64,000 bases of DNA from Pontivivens marinum (lineage in GTDB: Bacteria > Pseudomonadota > Alphaproteobacteria > Rhodobacterales > Rhodobacteraceae): the NCBI RefSeq assembly GCF_900231835.1, contig NZ_OCTN01000002.1, positions 124,001-188,000 on the forward strand, in the 5' to 3' direction. A program made the translations under genes and the position numbers. The notes under the pieces are model-generated. The model had not been told where the DNA came from and ran no database searches. It was given only the letters and a program-made list of their open reading frames with translations. Below are positions 46,345-55,765 of this stretch, piece by piece (the first letter of the stretch is position 1; each line of letters starts with the position of its first letter).

Positions 46345-47325
46345 ATGCTGAGCCGCACCGCCAACGGACTTTTCTGGATGTCCCGCTATGTTGAGCGGGC
46401 ATCGAACATCGCGCGCCTGCTGGATGCAGGGCGTCGGATGGACAATATCCCGAATTCCGATGAGGGGCGTGCCTCGGAATGGGAATCGATCCTGATCGCC
46501 AGCGGCAGCCACGAAACTTATCCGGGTGATATCAAGAACGCGGATATGGAAAGTGTTGCCGAGCACCTGATCTTTGACGCGGAAAACCCCTCGTCGATCA
46601 TGTGTTGCATAAAATCGGCCCGTGAAAACGCCCGTGCCATGCGGATCGCGGTCACGACCGAGGTGTGGGATGTCGTCAATTCGAACTGGGCCGAGATGCG
46701 GCAACGCACGCACCACGATATTGTGGGCGGGCGTCTGGCCGGATTTCTGGACTGGGTGAAAAGCTGCGGTTTCCTGTTTCAGGGCGCGGTTGAGGCATCA
46801 ATGCTGCGCGATGAAGGTTATTGCTTCATCACGCTAGGTGCCGCGATGGAGCGGGCAGATGCGACTGCACGCTTGCTCGACGTGAAATACCACGTTCTGT
46901 TGCCCAGCACGCAGGATGTCGGTGGTGGTTTGGATCACATGCAATGGGTGCAGTTGCTGCGGGCGACCAACTCGCTGCGGGCCTTCCGCTGGACCTATCG
47001 TGAGACGGTGACACCGCAGGCGGTTGTACACTTCCTGATTCTAAATCGGACCAGTCCGCGCAGTGTTGCCGCCTCGATCCGCACGATTGTTGAAAACCTT
47101 GAGAGTATTGGCGGTGAAACCCCGATGCAGCGGATGGTTGGTCAACAGGCGCGCGATATGCTGACACGGCTAGAATCGTTGAGCGTGGAGCAGATTATCG
47201 CCCACGGATTGCACGAATGGCTAACAAACCAGATCCTAGAGGTGAATATTCTGGGCGGTGTATTAGCAGAGGCCTATGGCTTTAACGGTCCTGTCGCTGC
47301 GGAGGAACAGTCGCAGTCGCAATAG
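46345..47325 (+). CDS. Alpha-E domain protein (DUF403)
   Basis: A 326-residue all-helical protein of the alpha-E (COG2307) family. It begins with the typical MLSRTANGLFWMSRYVERASNIARLLDAG, and later has SIMCCIKSARENARAMR and VVHFLILNRTSPRSVAASI. The biochemical role is not known; it nearly always goes with the circularly permuted ATP-grasp protein encoded 10 bases upstream. The next gene, Anbu, starts 59 bases downstream. Confidence 0.92.
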   Translation: MLSRTANGLFWMSRYVERASNIARLLDAGRRMDNIPNSDEGRASEWESILIASGSHETYPGDIKNADMESVAEHLIFDAENPSSIMCCIKSARENARAMRIAVTTEVWDVVNSNWAEMRQRTHHDIVGGRLAGFLDWVKSCGFLFQGAVEASMLRDEGYCFITLGAAMERADATARLLDVKYHVLLPSTQDVGGGLDHMQWVQLLRATNSLRAFRWTYRETVTPQAVVHFLILNRTSPRSVAASIRTIVENLESIGGETPMQRMVGQQARDMLTRLESLSVEQIIAHGLHEWLTNQILEVNILGGVLAEAYGFNGPVAAEEQSQSQ

Positions 47326-47384
47326 TGCTTGATTTTCAACGCGGACCGCACAATTGGTAAACCTTGCAGTTGAGGGATACCGCT

Positions 47385-48116
47385 ATGACGTATTGCGTCG
47401 CATTGAAATTGAAAAACGGCATTGTGTGCCTGTCTGATACCCGCACAAATGCGGGTATCGATACTATCTCCAAATATAAAAAGATGTTCACCTGGACCAT
47501 ACCGGGTGATCGCGTCATCACGATGATGACCGCTGGTAACCTCGCCATTACGCAGGCCGTAATCTCGCTGCTTAATGAGAATATCGAGCATTCCGAAGAC
47601 GGGATCGAAACGCTGTACACAGCGCCGACACTGTTCCGTGTGGCTGAAATCGTTGGTGACGCGATGCGGATCGTGATGAATCGCTATGGGCCGGGCCTGT
47701 CGCAGGCGGGTGAGAGCGCGCTGAGCTCCATCGTTGTTGCTGGGCAGCGTGCAGGCGGTGAAATGCGTCTGTTCCACGTCTATTCCGCCGGTAACTTTAT
47801 CGAAGCGACCGAGGACACACCCTATTTCCAGATTGGTGAGCATAAATACGGCAAGCCGATTCTGGACCGTGTGATTGATGACCAAACGCCACTGAATGTC
47901 GGCATCACCGCCGCGTTCCTGTCGATGGATTCGACGCTACGCTCGAACCTCAGCGTCGGTATGCCGCTGGATCTGGCGGTGATGAAGAAGGACGTGATCG
48001 GCTTCGACCAGTTGCGCCGGATTGAGGAGGGCGATGAGATGTGGGCCCAGATGTCCGAGGAATGGTCCGCCGCCCTGCGTGGCGCATTCGAGCAAATGAC
48101 CCTGATCGACGTTTAA
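47385..48116 (+). CDS. Anbu, bacterial proteasome-like peptidase
   Basis: A 243-residue Ntn-hydrolase related to proteasome beta subunits. After removal of Met the chain starts with Thr (MTYCVALKLKNGIVCLSDTR), placing the nucleophile at position 1, with Asp17 in LSDTR and a Lys pair at about 31-32 (KYKKMF). The Ser-Gly-Gly-type region near the end is altered, as is usual in Anbu. Known Anbu proteins form open helical rings and show little peptidase activity in vitro. The ATG at 47385 is the only start that gives an N-terminal Thr; the frame from 47364 would hide it. Last gene of the operon, followed by a hairpin. Confidence 0.92.
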   Translation: MTYCVALKLKNGIVCLSDTRTNAGIDTISKYKKMFTWTIPGDRVITMMTAGNLAITQAVISLLNENIEHSEDGIETLYTAPTLFRVAEIVGDAMRIVMNRYGPGLSQAGESALSSIVVAGQRAGGEMRLFHVYSAGNFIEATEDTPYFQIGEHKYGKPILDRVIDDQTPLNVGITAAFLSMDSTLRSNLSVGMPLDLAVMKKDVIGFDQLRRIEEGDEMWAQMSEEWSAALRGAFEQMTLIDV

Positions 48117-48134
48117 GTCAGGCTAATTCGCCTC

Positions 48135-48168
48135 ACGCCAGTGCCGAAACTATCGGTGCTGGCGTTTT
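48135..48168 (+). terminator. Terminator of the Anbu operon
   Basis: Arms ACGCCAGTGCCGA and TCGGTGCTGGCGT pair except for a TG/TG internal mismatch, loop of 5 bases, then TTTT. It lies 18 bases behind the Anbu stop. Confidence 0.75.
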
Positions 48169-48351
48169 GCTATGTAGTGATCAATTGCAGTGCCATTTGT
48201 CTGGCGGGCATTCGGTGTTAATGTTTCTGACACAGGATGCATGTATCGGATGGGGCCTGTATCGCTGGGTGCAATGCTGCGACTCCGCATCCTCTTGTGA
48301 CGCGCAGGGCGGGGCGTTAAGTCCTGACGCGAAATTGAGACAGGATGTGAG

Positions 48352-49485
48352 ATGGCAAATTCCCGGTCAATCTTTGAAGATGTAGGCACAGGCACCGCGG
48401 CATCCCCACCGCCCGCGCCACGCCGTGTTGATGATATGTCGGCGCGCCGTGGCATTGCGCGTTGGCTGGGTGTGCTGTTCACCCTCGTTTTAGTGATGAT
48501 CGTCGTTGGCGGGTTAACCCGTTTGACCGATAGCGGCCTGTCGATCACCGAGTGGAAGCCATTGCTGGGCGCCTTGCCCCCCATGTCGGCGGAAGCGTGG
48601 GCCTCGGAATTCGATAAATATCGGACCATTCCTGAATATCAGCTGCAAAATCGCGGCATGAGTCTGGGCGAATTCAAAGCTATTTACTGGTGGGAATGGG
48701 GTCATCGTCAGCTAGGCCGTGTGATCGGGCTGGTCTGGGCGCTTGGCTTTGTTTGGTTTTTGGCGCGTCGCAAGATTCCACGCGGCTGGACCCCACGATT
48801 GCTGGGCGTTGGGGCGCTGGGTGGTTTGCAGGGCTTCATTGGCTGGTGGATGGTGTCGAGCGGTTTGCAAGGAACCATGCTGGACGTTGCCAGCTATCGG
48901 CTGGCAACGCATCTCGGGTTGGCCTTTATCATTCTGGGCCTAATCGCGTGGTACATGCTGCGCCTGTCACGGCGCGAGGCGGATATGCTGCAAGCACGTC
49001 GTCAGCGGGTGCAAAGCCTGGTCGGGTTGAGCGGAATCTTCATCGTGCTGCTGTTCGGGCAAATCTTGATGGGGGCGCTGGTCGCAGGTATTGATGCGGG
49101 GCGCAGCTATACTGATTGGCCGATGATGGCGGGGCAGTTTTTCCCACCGGATGCATTTGTGCTGTCGCCCTTATGGACGAATTTCCTGCAAAATCCGGGG
49201 TTGGTGCAATTTAACCACCGCATCTTAGCCTATATCGTTGCGGCATTCGGCCTGTTTGTCTGGCTGCGCGCGCGCAAATCGTCGCTGATGCGGGTTCGCA
49301 TGGCGTTCAACTGGCTGGGGGCGCTGTTGGTCCTACAGGTCGTGCTGGGCATTATTACGGTGATGTATGGCGCGCCGTGGTACTTCGCGATTGCCCATCA
49401 ATTGCTGGCAGTTGGCCTGTGGGTTTCCCTGCTGCGGGCGCGGTTTGCAGCCGCGTACCCGCCATCGCAGAGCGTGCGCGGTTAG
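48352..49485 (+). CDS. ctaA: Heme A synthase CtaA
   Basis: Membrane enzyme that oxidises heme O to heme A for cytochrome c oxidase. The 377 residues have eight predicted membrane helices; LTRLTDSGLSITEWKP after helix 1, EFKAIYWWEWGHRQLGR and RLATHLGLAF, VQFNHRILAY and IAHQLLA supply the heme-binding histidines. This is the longer type 2 form found in alphaproteobacteria. The oxidase subunit I gene ctaD is 12 kb away in the same window. Stop overlaps the convergent crotonase stop within TTAG. Confidence 0.94.
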   Translation: MANSRSIFEDVGTGTAASPPPAPRRVDDMSARRGIARWLGVLFTLVLVMIVVGGLTRLTDSGLSITEWKPLLGALPPMSAEAWASEFDKYRTIPEYQLQNRGMSLGEFKAIYWWEWGHRQLGRVIGLVWALGFVWFLARRKIPRGWTPRLLGVGALGGLQGFIGWWMVSSGLQGTMLDVASYRLATHLGLAFIILGLIAWYMLRLSRREADMLQARRQRVQSLVGLSGIFIVLLFGQILMGALVAGIDAGRSYTDWPMMAGQFFPPDAFVLSPLWTNFLQNPGLVQFNHRILAYIVAAFGLFVWLRARKSSLMRVRMAFNWLGALLVLQVVLGIITVMYGAPWYFAIAHQLLAVGLWVSLLRARFAAAYPPSQSVRG

Positions 49486-50294
49486 GGGTTTTCCCACCGC
49501 GCATCGCGTTTTTCGAGGAAGGCAGCGATGCCTTCCTCGGTATCGGCATCAGCCATGTTCAGGGCCATCACCTCACCCGTATAGGCGTAGGCGTCGTCCA
49601 GTCCCATTTCCATTTGTTGATAAAAGGCGCGCTTCCCGATCCGCACGGCTGAGGAAAGTTTGGCCGCGACGGTTTGGGCCAGCGCAATTGTTTCCGCCTG
49701 TAGCCGGTCCTGTGGCGCGCTGCGATTGATCAGGCCAACCTCGCACGCACGATTGGCGTCGATGAAGGCACCGGTGGTCAACATCTCAAACGCTTGCTTG
49801 CGCCCGATATTCCGGCTGAGCGCAACCATCGGGGTGGAGCAGAATAGGCCGATATTCACGCCATTCACGCCAAAGCGGGTATCATCGGCGGCAACCGCCA
49901 TATCGCAAGTCGCAACCAACTGGCACCCCGCGGCCGTGGCGATGCCGTGAACCTGTGCGATTACGGGCTGTGGCAGGTTGCGAATGCTGGTCATGACGCG
50001 GGTACAAGTGCCGAACAGCTCGCGGAAATAGGCCGCGCCGCTATCCGGGTTCTGCCGAGCGGCAGTCATTTGGCGCAGGTCATGACCCGCGCAGAATGCT
50101 TTGCCCGCACCGCGCAGGATCACGGCCCGTACACGGGGATCGCCTGCAATTCCATCCAGTTGCGCCTGCAATGCGGCCAACATCTCCTCGGATAGAGGGT
50201 TCAGTTTTGCCGGATGGTTCAGTGTCAGGGTGGCAATCCCGTCCGTATCCTCGCGGATCAGAATTGTATCATCTGCTGCCTGTTGGATCGACAT
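49482..50294 (-). CDS. Enoyl-CoA hydratase/isomerase family protein
   Basis: Crotonase-fold enzyme of 270 residues. The oxyanion-hole region is RGAGKAFCAGHDLRQM, and HGIATAAGCQLVATCDMAVAADDTRFG follows, close to the ECHDC3-like group that is often labelled enoyl-CoA hydratase. The usual catalytic Glu pair is not obvious, so hydratase activity is not certain. Divergent from the PaaI-like thioesterase across about 50 bases, which suggests acyl-CoA metabolism. Confidence 0.87.
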   Translation of the reverse strand: MSIQQAADDTILIREDTDGIATLTLNHPAKLNPLSEEMLAALQAQLDGIAGDPRVRAVILRGAGKAFCAGHDLRQMTAARQNPDSGAAYFRELFGTCTRVMTSIRNLPQPVIAQVHGIATAAGCQLVATCDMAVAADDTRFGVNGVNIGLFCSTPMVALSRNIGRKQAFEMLTTGAFIDANRACEVGLINRSAPQDRLQAETIALAQTVAAKLSSAVRIGKRAFYQQMEMGLDDAYAYTGEVMALNMADADTEEGIAAFLEKRDARWENP

Positions 50295-50345
50295 ACCGGT
50301 TCTCCTTTGCCAGTCTGCCGGTCAGAGTAGCAGGAGAGTTATGCA

Positions 50346-50765
50346 ATGGAACCCAAGATGAGCGCGGCGGAGGTTGAGGATTACCTCGGCGAAGTGTTCC
50401 CGCAAATGCAGGACCGGTTTGTGGTTGAGGAGCTGTCCTCGATGCGCGCGCGGGTTCGCCTGCGTATCAGTGACGCCGACTTGCGTCCCGGTGGCACGGT
50501 GTCGGGGCCCGCAATGTTCACGCTGGCGGATTGCGCGTTTTACGTCGCGGTGCTGGGTATGATTGGAAAGCAGGCGCTAACCGTGACCACCAATTGTTCG
50601 ATTGATTTCATGCGCAAACCTGCCCCCGGTGATTTGATTGGTGAGGTGGTGCTGCACAAATTGGGGCGCGTGCTGGCTGTGGGGGATGTGCTGGTCTATT
50701 CCGAAGGGATGGAGGCGCCGGTTGCGCGGGCCAGTCTGACCTATTCCATCCCGCCGGTGCGCTAA
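50346..50765 (+). CDS. PaaI-family hotdog thioesterase
   Basis: A 139-residue hotdog-fold protein. DLRPGGTVSGPAMFTLADCAFYVAVLG matches the PaaI-type active-site helix, and TTNCSIDFMRKPAPGDLIGEV is the conserved strand. Such proteins hydrolyse acyl-CoA esters; the specific acyl group is unknown. Divergently placed next to an enoyl-CoA hydratase-like gene. GGAGAG precedes the ATG. Confidence 0.87.
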   Translation: MEPKMSAAEVEDYLGEVFPQMQDRFVVEELSSMRARVRLRISDADLRPGGTVSGPAMFTLADCAFYVAVLGMIGKQALTVTTNCSIDFMRKPAPGDLIGEVVLHKLGRVLAVGDVLVYSEGMEAPVARASLTYSIPPVR

Positions 50766-50852
50766 GCGGGTGGATTCCAAGGCCAATTTTGTGGGGTATT
50801 ATAGTACCATTATTTTAAGTTATTGAATTTGTGTAATTATTGCGGGTAAATG

Positions 50853-50882
50853 TTGATTGACTGCGCGGCTGCAAGGTATAGA
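50853..50882 (+). promoter_or_regulatory. Likely housekeeping promoter of rplM-rpsI
   Basis: TTGATT, an 18-base gap and TATAGA, in the AT-rich gap before rplM. The expected start of transcription is about 60 bases upstream of the rplM ATG. Confidence 0.6.
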
Positions 50883-50949
50883 ACCCCTGCATCCGCTGGA
50901 CGATCTGTCCCGCAGTACCCATTCGATACCGAACAACGGAATGCATGAG

Positions 50950-51414
50950 ATGAAAACCTACTCTGCCAAACCGGCCGATATCGAGAAGAAGTGGATCCTG
51001 ATCGACGCTGAAGGCGTTGTTCTGGGCCGCCTCGCCTCGATCGTGGCCATGCGCTTGCGCGGCAAGCACAAGGCGTCCTTCACGCCGCACATGGACATGG
51101 GCGACAACGTTATTATCGTCAACGCTGACAAGATCCAGCTGACCGGTAACAAGCGCGCTGACAAAACCTATTACTGGCACACTGGCCACCCCGGCGGCAT
51201 CAAGTCCCGCACGGCAGGTCAGATCCTCGAGGGTCGTTTCCCCGAGCGCGTCGTGACCAAAGCTGTTCAGCGCATGCTGCCCGGCGGCCCACTGTCGCGT
51301 CAGCAGATGACCAACCTGCGTGTTTACACAACGGCTGATCACCCGCATGAGGCACAGAACCCCGAAGTCCTGGACGTTAAGTCCTTGAACAAGAAAAACA
51401 CGCGGAGCGCATGA
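50950..51414 (+). CDS. rplM: 50S ribosomal protein L13
   Basis: Large-subunit ribosomal protein of 154 residues. [27 protein letters not shown] and [12 protein letters not shown] are family marks, with [18 protein letters not shown] near the end. The ATG at 50950 gives [15 protein letters not shown], the usual alphaproteobacterial N-terminus; the in-frame ATG at 50941 sits too close to its GGA. It overlaps rpsI by four bases, the standard rplM-rpsI operon. Confidence 0.97.
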   Translation: MKTYSAKPADIEKKWILIDAEGVVLGRLASIVAMRLRGKHKASFTPHMDMGDNVIIVNADKIQLTGNKRADKTYYWHTGHPGGIKSRTAGQILEGRFPERVVTKAVQRMLPGGPLSRQQMTNLRVYTTADHPHEAQNPEVLDVKSLNKKNTRSA

Positions 51415-51935
51415 AGATGTCTGACGAAATCAAATCGCTCGACGGTCTGAAAGACGCCGTGGCAGCTGATACCTCGGTTGTGGCTTCTGACGCGGACGTG
51501 CAGGCATATGCCGAGCCCGTTACCCCGGCTGAGCCTGTACGTGACGCACTGGGCCGTTCCTATGCGACTGGTAAGCGTAAAGATGCGATTGCTCGCGTCT
51601 GGGTTAAGCCCGGCACAGGCAAGGTCATCGTTAACGGCAAGCCGATGAACGAGTACTTCGCGCGTCCGGTTCTGCAAATGCTGCTGGCCCAGCCATTCTC
51701 GATCGCTGGCGTTGAAGGCGAATTCGACGTTATGGCAACGGTTAAGGGCGGCGGTCTGTCCGGTCAAGCTGGTGCAGTACGTCACGGCGTGTCCAAGGCA
51801 CTGACCCTGTACGAACCTTCGCTGCGCCCTGCGCTGAAGGCTGCAGGCTTCCTGACACGCGACAGCCGCGTTGTTGAGCGTAAGAAGTACGGTCGCCGGA
51901 AAGCGCGCCGGAGCTTCCAGTTCTCCAAGCGTTAA
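51411..51935 (+). CDS. rpsI: 30S ribosomal protein S9
   Basis: Small-subunit protein of 174 residues. The conserved core starts at about residue 44 ([21 protein letters not shown]) and ends in the basic tail [17 protein letters not shown], which reaches the ribosomal P site. About 40 N-terminal residues are an acidic extension common in Rhodobacterales. Start ATG at 51411 overlaps the rplM stop; ATG at 51417 is close. Confidence 0.97.
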   Translation: MKMSDEIKSLDGLKDAVAADTSVVASDADVQAYAEPVTPAEPVRDALGRSYATGKRKDAIARVWVKPGTGKVIVNGKPMNEYFARPVLQMLLAQPFSIAGVEGEFDVMATVKGGGLSGQAGAVRHGVSKALTLYEPSLRPALKAAGFLTRDSRVVERKKYGRRKARRSFQFSKR

Positions 51936-51957
51936 TCTGCTTACATATATTGTGGAA

Positions 51958-51985
51958 AGGGGCTGCCATTTGGCGGCCCTTTTTC
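51958..51985 (+). terminator. Terminator of rplM-rpsI
   Basis: Hairpin with arms GGGCTGCC and GGCGGCCC, loop ATTT and then TTTTT, 23 bases behind the rpsI stop. Confidence 0.9.
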
Positions 51986-52162
51986 GTTTTGGCTAATCGC
52001 ATCGCGATGGATGCACATACCGCCCGCATATTTTACTAGCGCTGGTAAAGATATGTAACGTAGAACACGCTATGCAGATATGACCATCATGGGTCGGGTT
52101 ATGCATGAAACATGTGCTACATTGCGGCCACTGGTTCCGCAGGCCACCAACGGAGCAACCCC

Positions 52163-53038
52163 ATGTCGAACCGACATGTCGCGCGCGAGATTTCCTACGC
52201 GTCCTCTGCCAGCTCCCGTGCGGGGCAGGCTTTGATCCGGACGGTGGAAAACCTGACGGGGCGGCCGCGCTTGATCCATATGGCGCGCAATTACGAGACG
52301 GATGTTAGTGCGGGCCGCGACTTTTGGTCTGTAATGGTTGAGCGTTATGGCATCGGGTTGGACATTATCGAGGGTTCACTAAGCGATATCCCGAAAACCG
52401 GCCCGCTAGTTGTTGTGTCCAATCATCCGTTCGGCATTTTGGACGGGTTGCTGCTGGGCCATGTTCTGCAACAAACACGTCAGGATTTTCGCATCATAGC
52501 GCATCAAGTGTTTCGACGTGCCGAGGATTTGCAGCGGGTGATCCTGCCCATCAGTTTTGACGAGACGAAGGAGGCGCAGCGCCTCAACCTGGAAACCCGC
52601 AAAGAGGCGATCAGCTATCTGGGGGCAGGTGGCTGTATCGGGATTTTCCCCGGCGGCACTGTTTCGACATCGGCCAGTCCGCGCGGTGTGCCGCTGGACC
52701 CACGCTGGCGGACCTTTACGGCGAAGATGATTGCCAAGAGCGGTGCGACCGTTGTGCCGATCTATTTCCACGGGGCGAATTCGCGAAGGTTTCAGCTCGC
52801 ATCGCACCTGCATTACACCTTGCGTATGGCACTGCTGATTTCGGAATTTAAGGCCCGCGTCGGCGCCAATGCTCCTGTGGCAATTGGCAAGCCGATCACG
52901 CCGCAGCAAATCGCGACCCATTCCGGTGATCCGCGTGGATTGATGGACTGGCTGCGCGCAGAAACCTACGCCTTGTCGCCAGAACCAATTCCTCTGGGTG
53001 CGCTGGGTCACGAGTTTGAAGCACATCACGCACGCTGA
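52163..53038 (+). CDS. Lysophospholipid acyltransferase family protein
   Basis: A 291-residue acyltransferase of the PlsC-like fold. The acceptor motif is VVSNHPFGILDGLLLG, the NHPFG form seen in the hemolysin-like group, and the second motif is IGIFPGGTVSTS. No membrane helix is strong, so it is probably a peripheral inner-membrane protein. Likely to move an acyl chain onto a lyso-lipid; ornithine lipid or phosphatidate synthesis are both possible. Followed after 54 bases by argC. Confidence 0.82.
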   Translation: MSNRHVAREISYASSASSRAGQALIRTVENLTGRPRLIHMARNYETDVSAGRDFWSVMVERYGIGLDIIEGSLSDIPKTGPLVVVSNHPFGILDGLLLGHVLQQTRQDFRIIAHQVFRRAEDLQRVILPISFDETKEAQRLNLETRKEAISYLGAGGCIGIFPGGTVSTSASPRGVPLDPRWRTFTAKMIAKSGATVVPIYFHGANSRRFQLASHLHYTLRMALLISEFKARVGANAPVAIGKPITPQQIATHSGDPRGLMDWLRAETYALSPEPIPLGALGHEFEAHHAR

Positions 53039-53092
53039 TTGATCCGGACGGTTCGATGGCATAAGTCATCGTCAACGATACGGAGAACTCAG

Positions 53093-54118
53093 ATGACCAA
53101 GACCATCGCGATCATTGGTGCCAGCGGCTATACCGGTGCGGAACTGATCCGCATTCTGGCGACACATCCTGACATGCGCATTGGTGCGCTGTGTGCTGAC
53201 CGTAAGGCCGGCATGACGATTGCGCAGGTTTTCCCACATCTGCGGCATCTGGACCTGCCTGCTTTGGTCACGGTGGATGAGGTCGATTGGTCGGGTATCG
53301 ATTTGGCCTTTGCCGCGCTGCCCCATGGTACCTCGCAGGAGGTTGTGGCGAAATTGCCGCCGCATGTGAAATGTATCGATCTGTCCGCTGGTTTCCGGCT
53401 GCGTGATCCGAGTGTATATGAAAAATGGTACGGCGACGCGCATCGCGCCCTGCATTTGCAGGAAAAGGCGGTTTATGGCCTCAGCGAGTTTTATCGGGAT
53501 GAGATCGCACAGGCGCATCTGGTTGCCGGTACGGGCTGCAATGCGGCGACTGGTATGTTTGCGATTTTGCCGTTGCTCAGCGCCGGTGTGATTGATCCGG
53601 ATGAGATTATCCTCGACATGTTCTGCGGTGTGTCCGGTGCCGGCCGCGCGGCCAAGGAGGGGATGCTGCATTCCGAGGTTAGCGAGGGAACGCACCCATA
53701 CGGCTTGCCCGTGCATCGCCACACCTCTGAATTCGATCAGGAATTTTCCAAGGCTGCGGGCCAAAAGGTTGAGGTGACATTCACCCCGCATCTGATGCCC
53801 GCCAATCGTGGTATTTTGTGCACGGCCCATGTGCGCGGCGATGCTGATGCGATCCATGCAGCGCTGGCTGCGCGCTATGCTGATGAGCCCTTCTGCGTGG
53901 TTCTGCCACAGGGCGAGGCACCAGCAACACGGCATGTTCGCGGTTCGAATTTCGTGCATGTTGGTGTTGTTGCTGACCGTCGGGCAGGTCGTGTTCGGGT
54001 CTTTGCTGCGCTTGATAACCTTGCAAAGGGATCATCGGGGCAGGCGATTCAGAATGCGAACTTGATGCTGGGCCTTGATGAAACGGCGGGGCTGATGCTG
54101 GCGCCAATGTTCCCATGA
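53093..54118 (+). CDS. argC: N-acetyl-gamma-glutamyl-phosphate reductase
   Basis: Third step of arginine synthesis. The 341-residue enzyme begins [21 protein letters not shown] (NADP-binding), has the active-site Cys in AGTGCNAATG and [11 protein letters not shown] with the catalytic His region. CGGAGAACTC precedes the ATG at 53093. It overlaps the ccmE start by four bases, a gene pair seen in alphaproteobacteria although the pathways are unrelated. Confidence 0.94.
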   Translation: MTKTIAIIGASGYTGAELIRILATHPDMRIGALCADRKAGMTIAQVFPHLRHLDLPALVTVDEVDWSGIDLAFAALPHGTSQEVVAKLPPHVKCIDLSAGFRLRDPSVYEKWYGDAHRALHLQEKAVYGLSEFYRDEIAQAHLVAGTGCNAATGMFAILPLLSAGVIDPDEIILDMFCGVSGAGRAAKEGMLHSEVSEGTHPYGLPVHRHTSEFDQEFSKAAGQKVEVTFTPHLMPANRGILCTAHVRGDADAIHAALAARYADEPFCVVLPQGEAPATRHVRGSNFVHVGVVADRRAGRVRVFAALDNLAKGSSGQAIQNANLMLGLDETAGLMLAPMFP

Positions 54119-54540
54119 GCATGTCGCCACGTAAAAAACGGCGCGTGACGCTGATCGTCTTTGGTTTGGCGCTGTTGGTTGCGGCGTCAGGGCTGATTAT
54201 TGTCGGGATCGGGCAGGGCGGTCAGTTTTTCCGGCTGCCATCCGAAATCGCGGAGAACCCTCCCGGCGATCGCACGATTCGCCTTGGCGGCTTGGTTGAG
54301 GATTGGGTGCGTGGCGAAACCCACGAATTTGTCGTGACCGACACCCAAACCGATATCCGCGTGCGTTTTACCGGTATCGTGCCCGACCTGTTTGCCGAGG
54401 GTGCGGATACGATCGTTACCGGTCATATGCAGGGCGAAATCTTCATCGCGGATGAGGTTTTGGCCAAGCATGACGAGGAATATCGCCCCAAGGAACTGAC
54501 CGATGCGTTCGAGGATCGTGGCATCGAACTGACCAATTGA
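54115..54540 (+). CDS. ccmE: Heme chaperone CcmE
   Basis: Periplasmic heme chaperone of cytochrome c maturation, 141 residues. One N-terminal membrane anchor ([20 protein letters not shown]) is followed by the beta-barrel domain and the heme-binding site [14 protein letters not shown] with the covalent His. Start ATG overlaps the argC stop. Other ccm genes (ccmF, ccmH) are not next to it, so this gene is split off from them. Confidence 0.94.
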   Translation: MSMSPRKKRRVTLIVFGLALLVAASGLIIVGIGQGGQFFRLPSEIAENPPGDRTIRLGGLVEDWVRGETHEFVVTDTQTDIRVRFTGIVPDLFAEGADTIVTGHMQGEIFIADEVLAKHDEEYRPKELTDAFEDRGIELTN

Positions 54541-54613
54541 GGCGTTAACGGTCTTTCAATCGGTATCAGCTATGCTCTTCACCTTTAATTAAGGTCATTG
54601 AAGGGCATTTTTG

Positions 54614-55228
54614 ATGGATAGAATTGATGAGATGATCGCGGGCATCATCGCGCGTGAGGGCGGGTTCGTGAACGACCCCGCCGATCCGGGCGGCCCTACC
54701 AATCTGGGCGTGACGCTTGGCACCATGCGCAGCCTTGGCCTCGACATGAATGCCGATGGGCAGGTCACGGTCGAGGATGTGAAGGTTTTGCGCCCCACTG
54801 ATGCCGCGCGCATTTTTCGGGTCGAGTATTTCGATAAGCCCGGCCTGCGACGTCTGCCAGATGCCCTGCAAGCACCTGTTTTCGATATGTATGTGAATGC
54901 TGGCGGCCGTGCGATTTTGTTGCTGCAATCCGTGCTGGTAAAGTTCGGGGCTGAAATCGCCGTGGATGGTGCAATTGGCCCGATTACTGCGGCAACTGCA
55001 CATCGTATCGCGGAGCGGGTCGGAATTGATCTGCTGGTTGATGCCTACGGAGTGGAGCGGCGGGATTGGTATTACGATCTGGCTGACCGCCGCCCCTCAA
55101 GCCGCCGATTTGCCCGCCGTCAGGATGGTGGAAAGGGGGGCTGGATCCTGCGTGCCGAGGAATTCATCTCCGCTAATTGGCACCTTACGCTACAGCAACA
55201 TCGTGAAAGGACCGCATCATGGGCGTGA
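54614..55228 (+). CDS. GH108 N-acetylmuramidase (GTA-type endolysin)
   Basis: Peptidoglycan hydrolase of 204 residues. The GH108 core has the catalytic Glu15 in AREGGFVNDPADPGG and TNLGVTLGTM. After about residue 110 a peptidoglycan-binding domain 3 part follows (DGAIGPITAATAHRI). No signal peptide is present, so release depends on a holin, and a holin gene overlaps its end. Homologues act in cell lysis and release of gene transfer agents in Rhodobacter. AAGGG precedes the ATG at 54614. Confidence 0.88.
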   Translation: MDRIDEMIAGIIAREGGFVNDPADPGGPTNLGVTLGTMRSLGLDMNADGQVTVEDVKVLRPTDAARIFRVEYFDKPGLRRLPDALQAPVFDMYVNAGGRAILLLQSVLVKFGAEIAVDGAIGPITAATAHRIAERVGIDLLVDAYGVERRDWYYDLADRRPSSRRFARRQDGGKGGWILRAEEFISANWHLTLQQHRERTASWA

Positions 55229-55746
55229 TCGCAGCAATCCCAAGCATCAGCACCGCTGCCCGTACTGTAGGAGAGGCAATTGGCGGCGTGGTGGAGATTT
55301 TTACGGTTAACCAAACCAAGCAGGCCGCCGCTGAACATGTGGAGCAGATCAAGGCGCTCGACCAATTTGGTGCGGAATTTGCCCAGACGAACAGGTCGTG
55401 GTTTGATGCAATTATTGACGGGATCAATCGGTTGCCACGCCCCGCTATGGCGCTGGCAACAATGGGTTTATTTGCCTACGCGATGCAGGATCCGATCGGG
55501 TTTTCCGTTCGTATGCAGGGGCTTTCGCTGATACCGGAGCCCTTGTGGTGGCTCATGGGCGCTGTCGTTTCATTTTATTTTGGCGCACGTGAATTGCATC
55601 ATGTGCGGACCCGAAATGTGCCAACAACACAGGATGTCGCGCGGGTTGCTACGACTGTTCGGGCGCTAGAAAACACGGTGGCGCAGCCTGCTATTGCCAC
55701 AGAGCCAAATCCAGTTATCGCTCAGTGGCAGGCCACGCGCGATTAA
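55219..55746 (+). CDS. 3TM-type holin (GTA holin-like)
   Basis: A 175-residue protein of the GTA_holin_3TM type. After a soluble N-terminal part with EHVEQIKALDQFGAEFAQTNRSWFD come two clear membrane helices (PAMALATMGLFAYAM and LWWLMGAVVSFYFGARELHH). The N-terminal amphipathic stretch may be the third. Overlaps the endolysin gene by ten bases. Known role is to open the inner membrane so the endolysin can reach the wall. Confidence 0.85.
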   Translation: MGVIAAIPSISTAARTVGEAIGGVVEIFTVNQTKQAAAEHVEQIKALDQFGAEFAQTNRSWFDAIIDGINRLPRPAMALATMGLFAYAMQDPIGFSVRMQGLSLIPEPLWWLMGAVVSFYFGARELHHVRTRNVPTTQDVARVATTVRALENTVAQPAIATEPNPVIAQWQATRD

Positions 55747-55765
55747 TTCGCTGAAATTGGCATCT

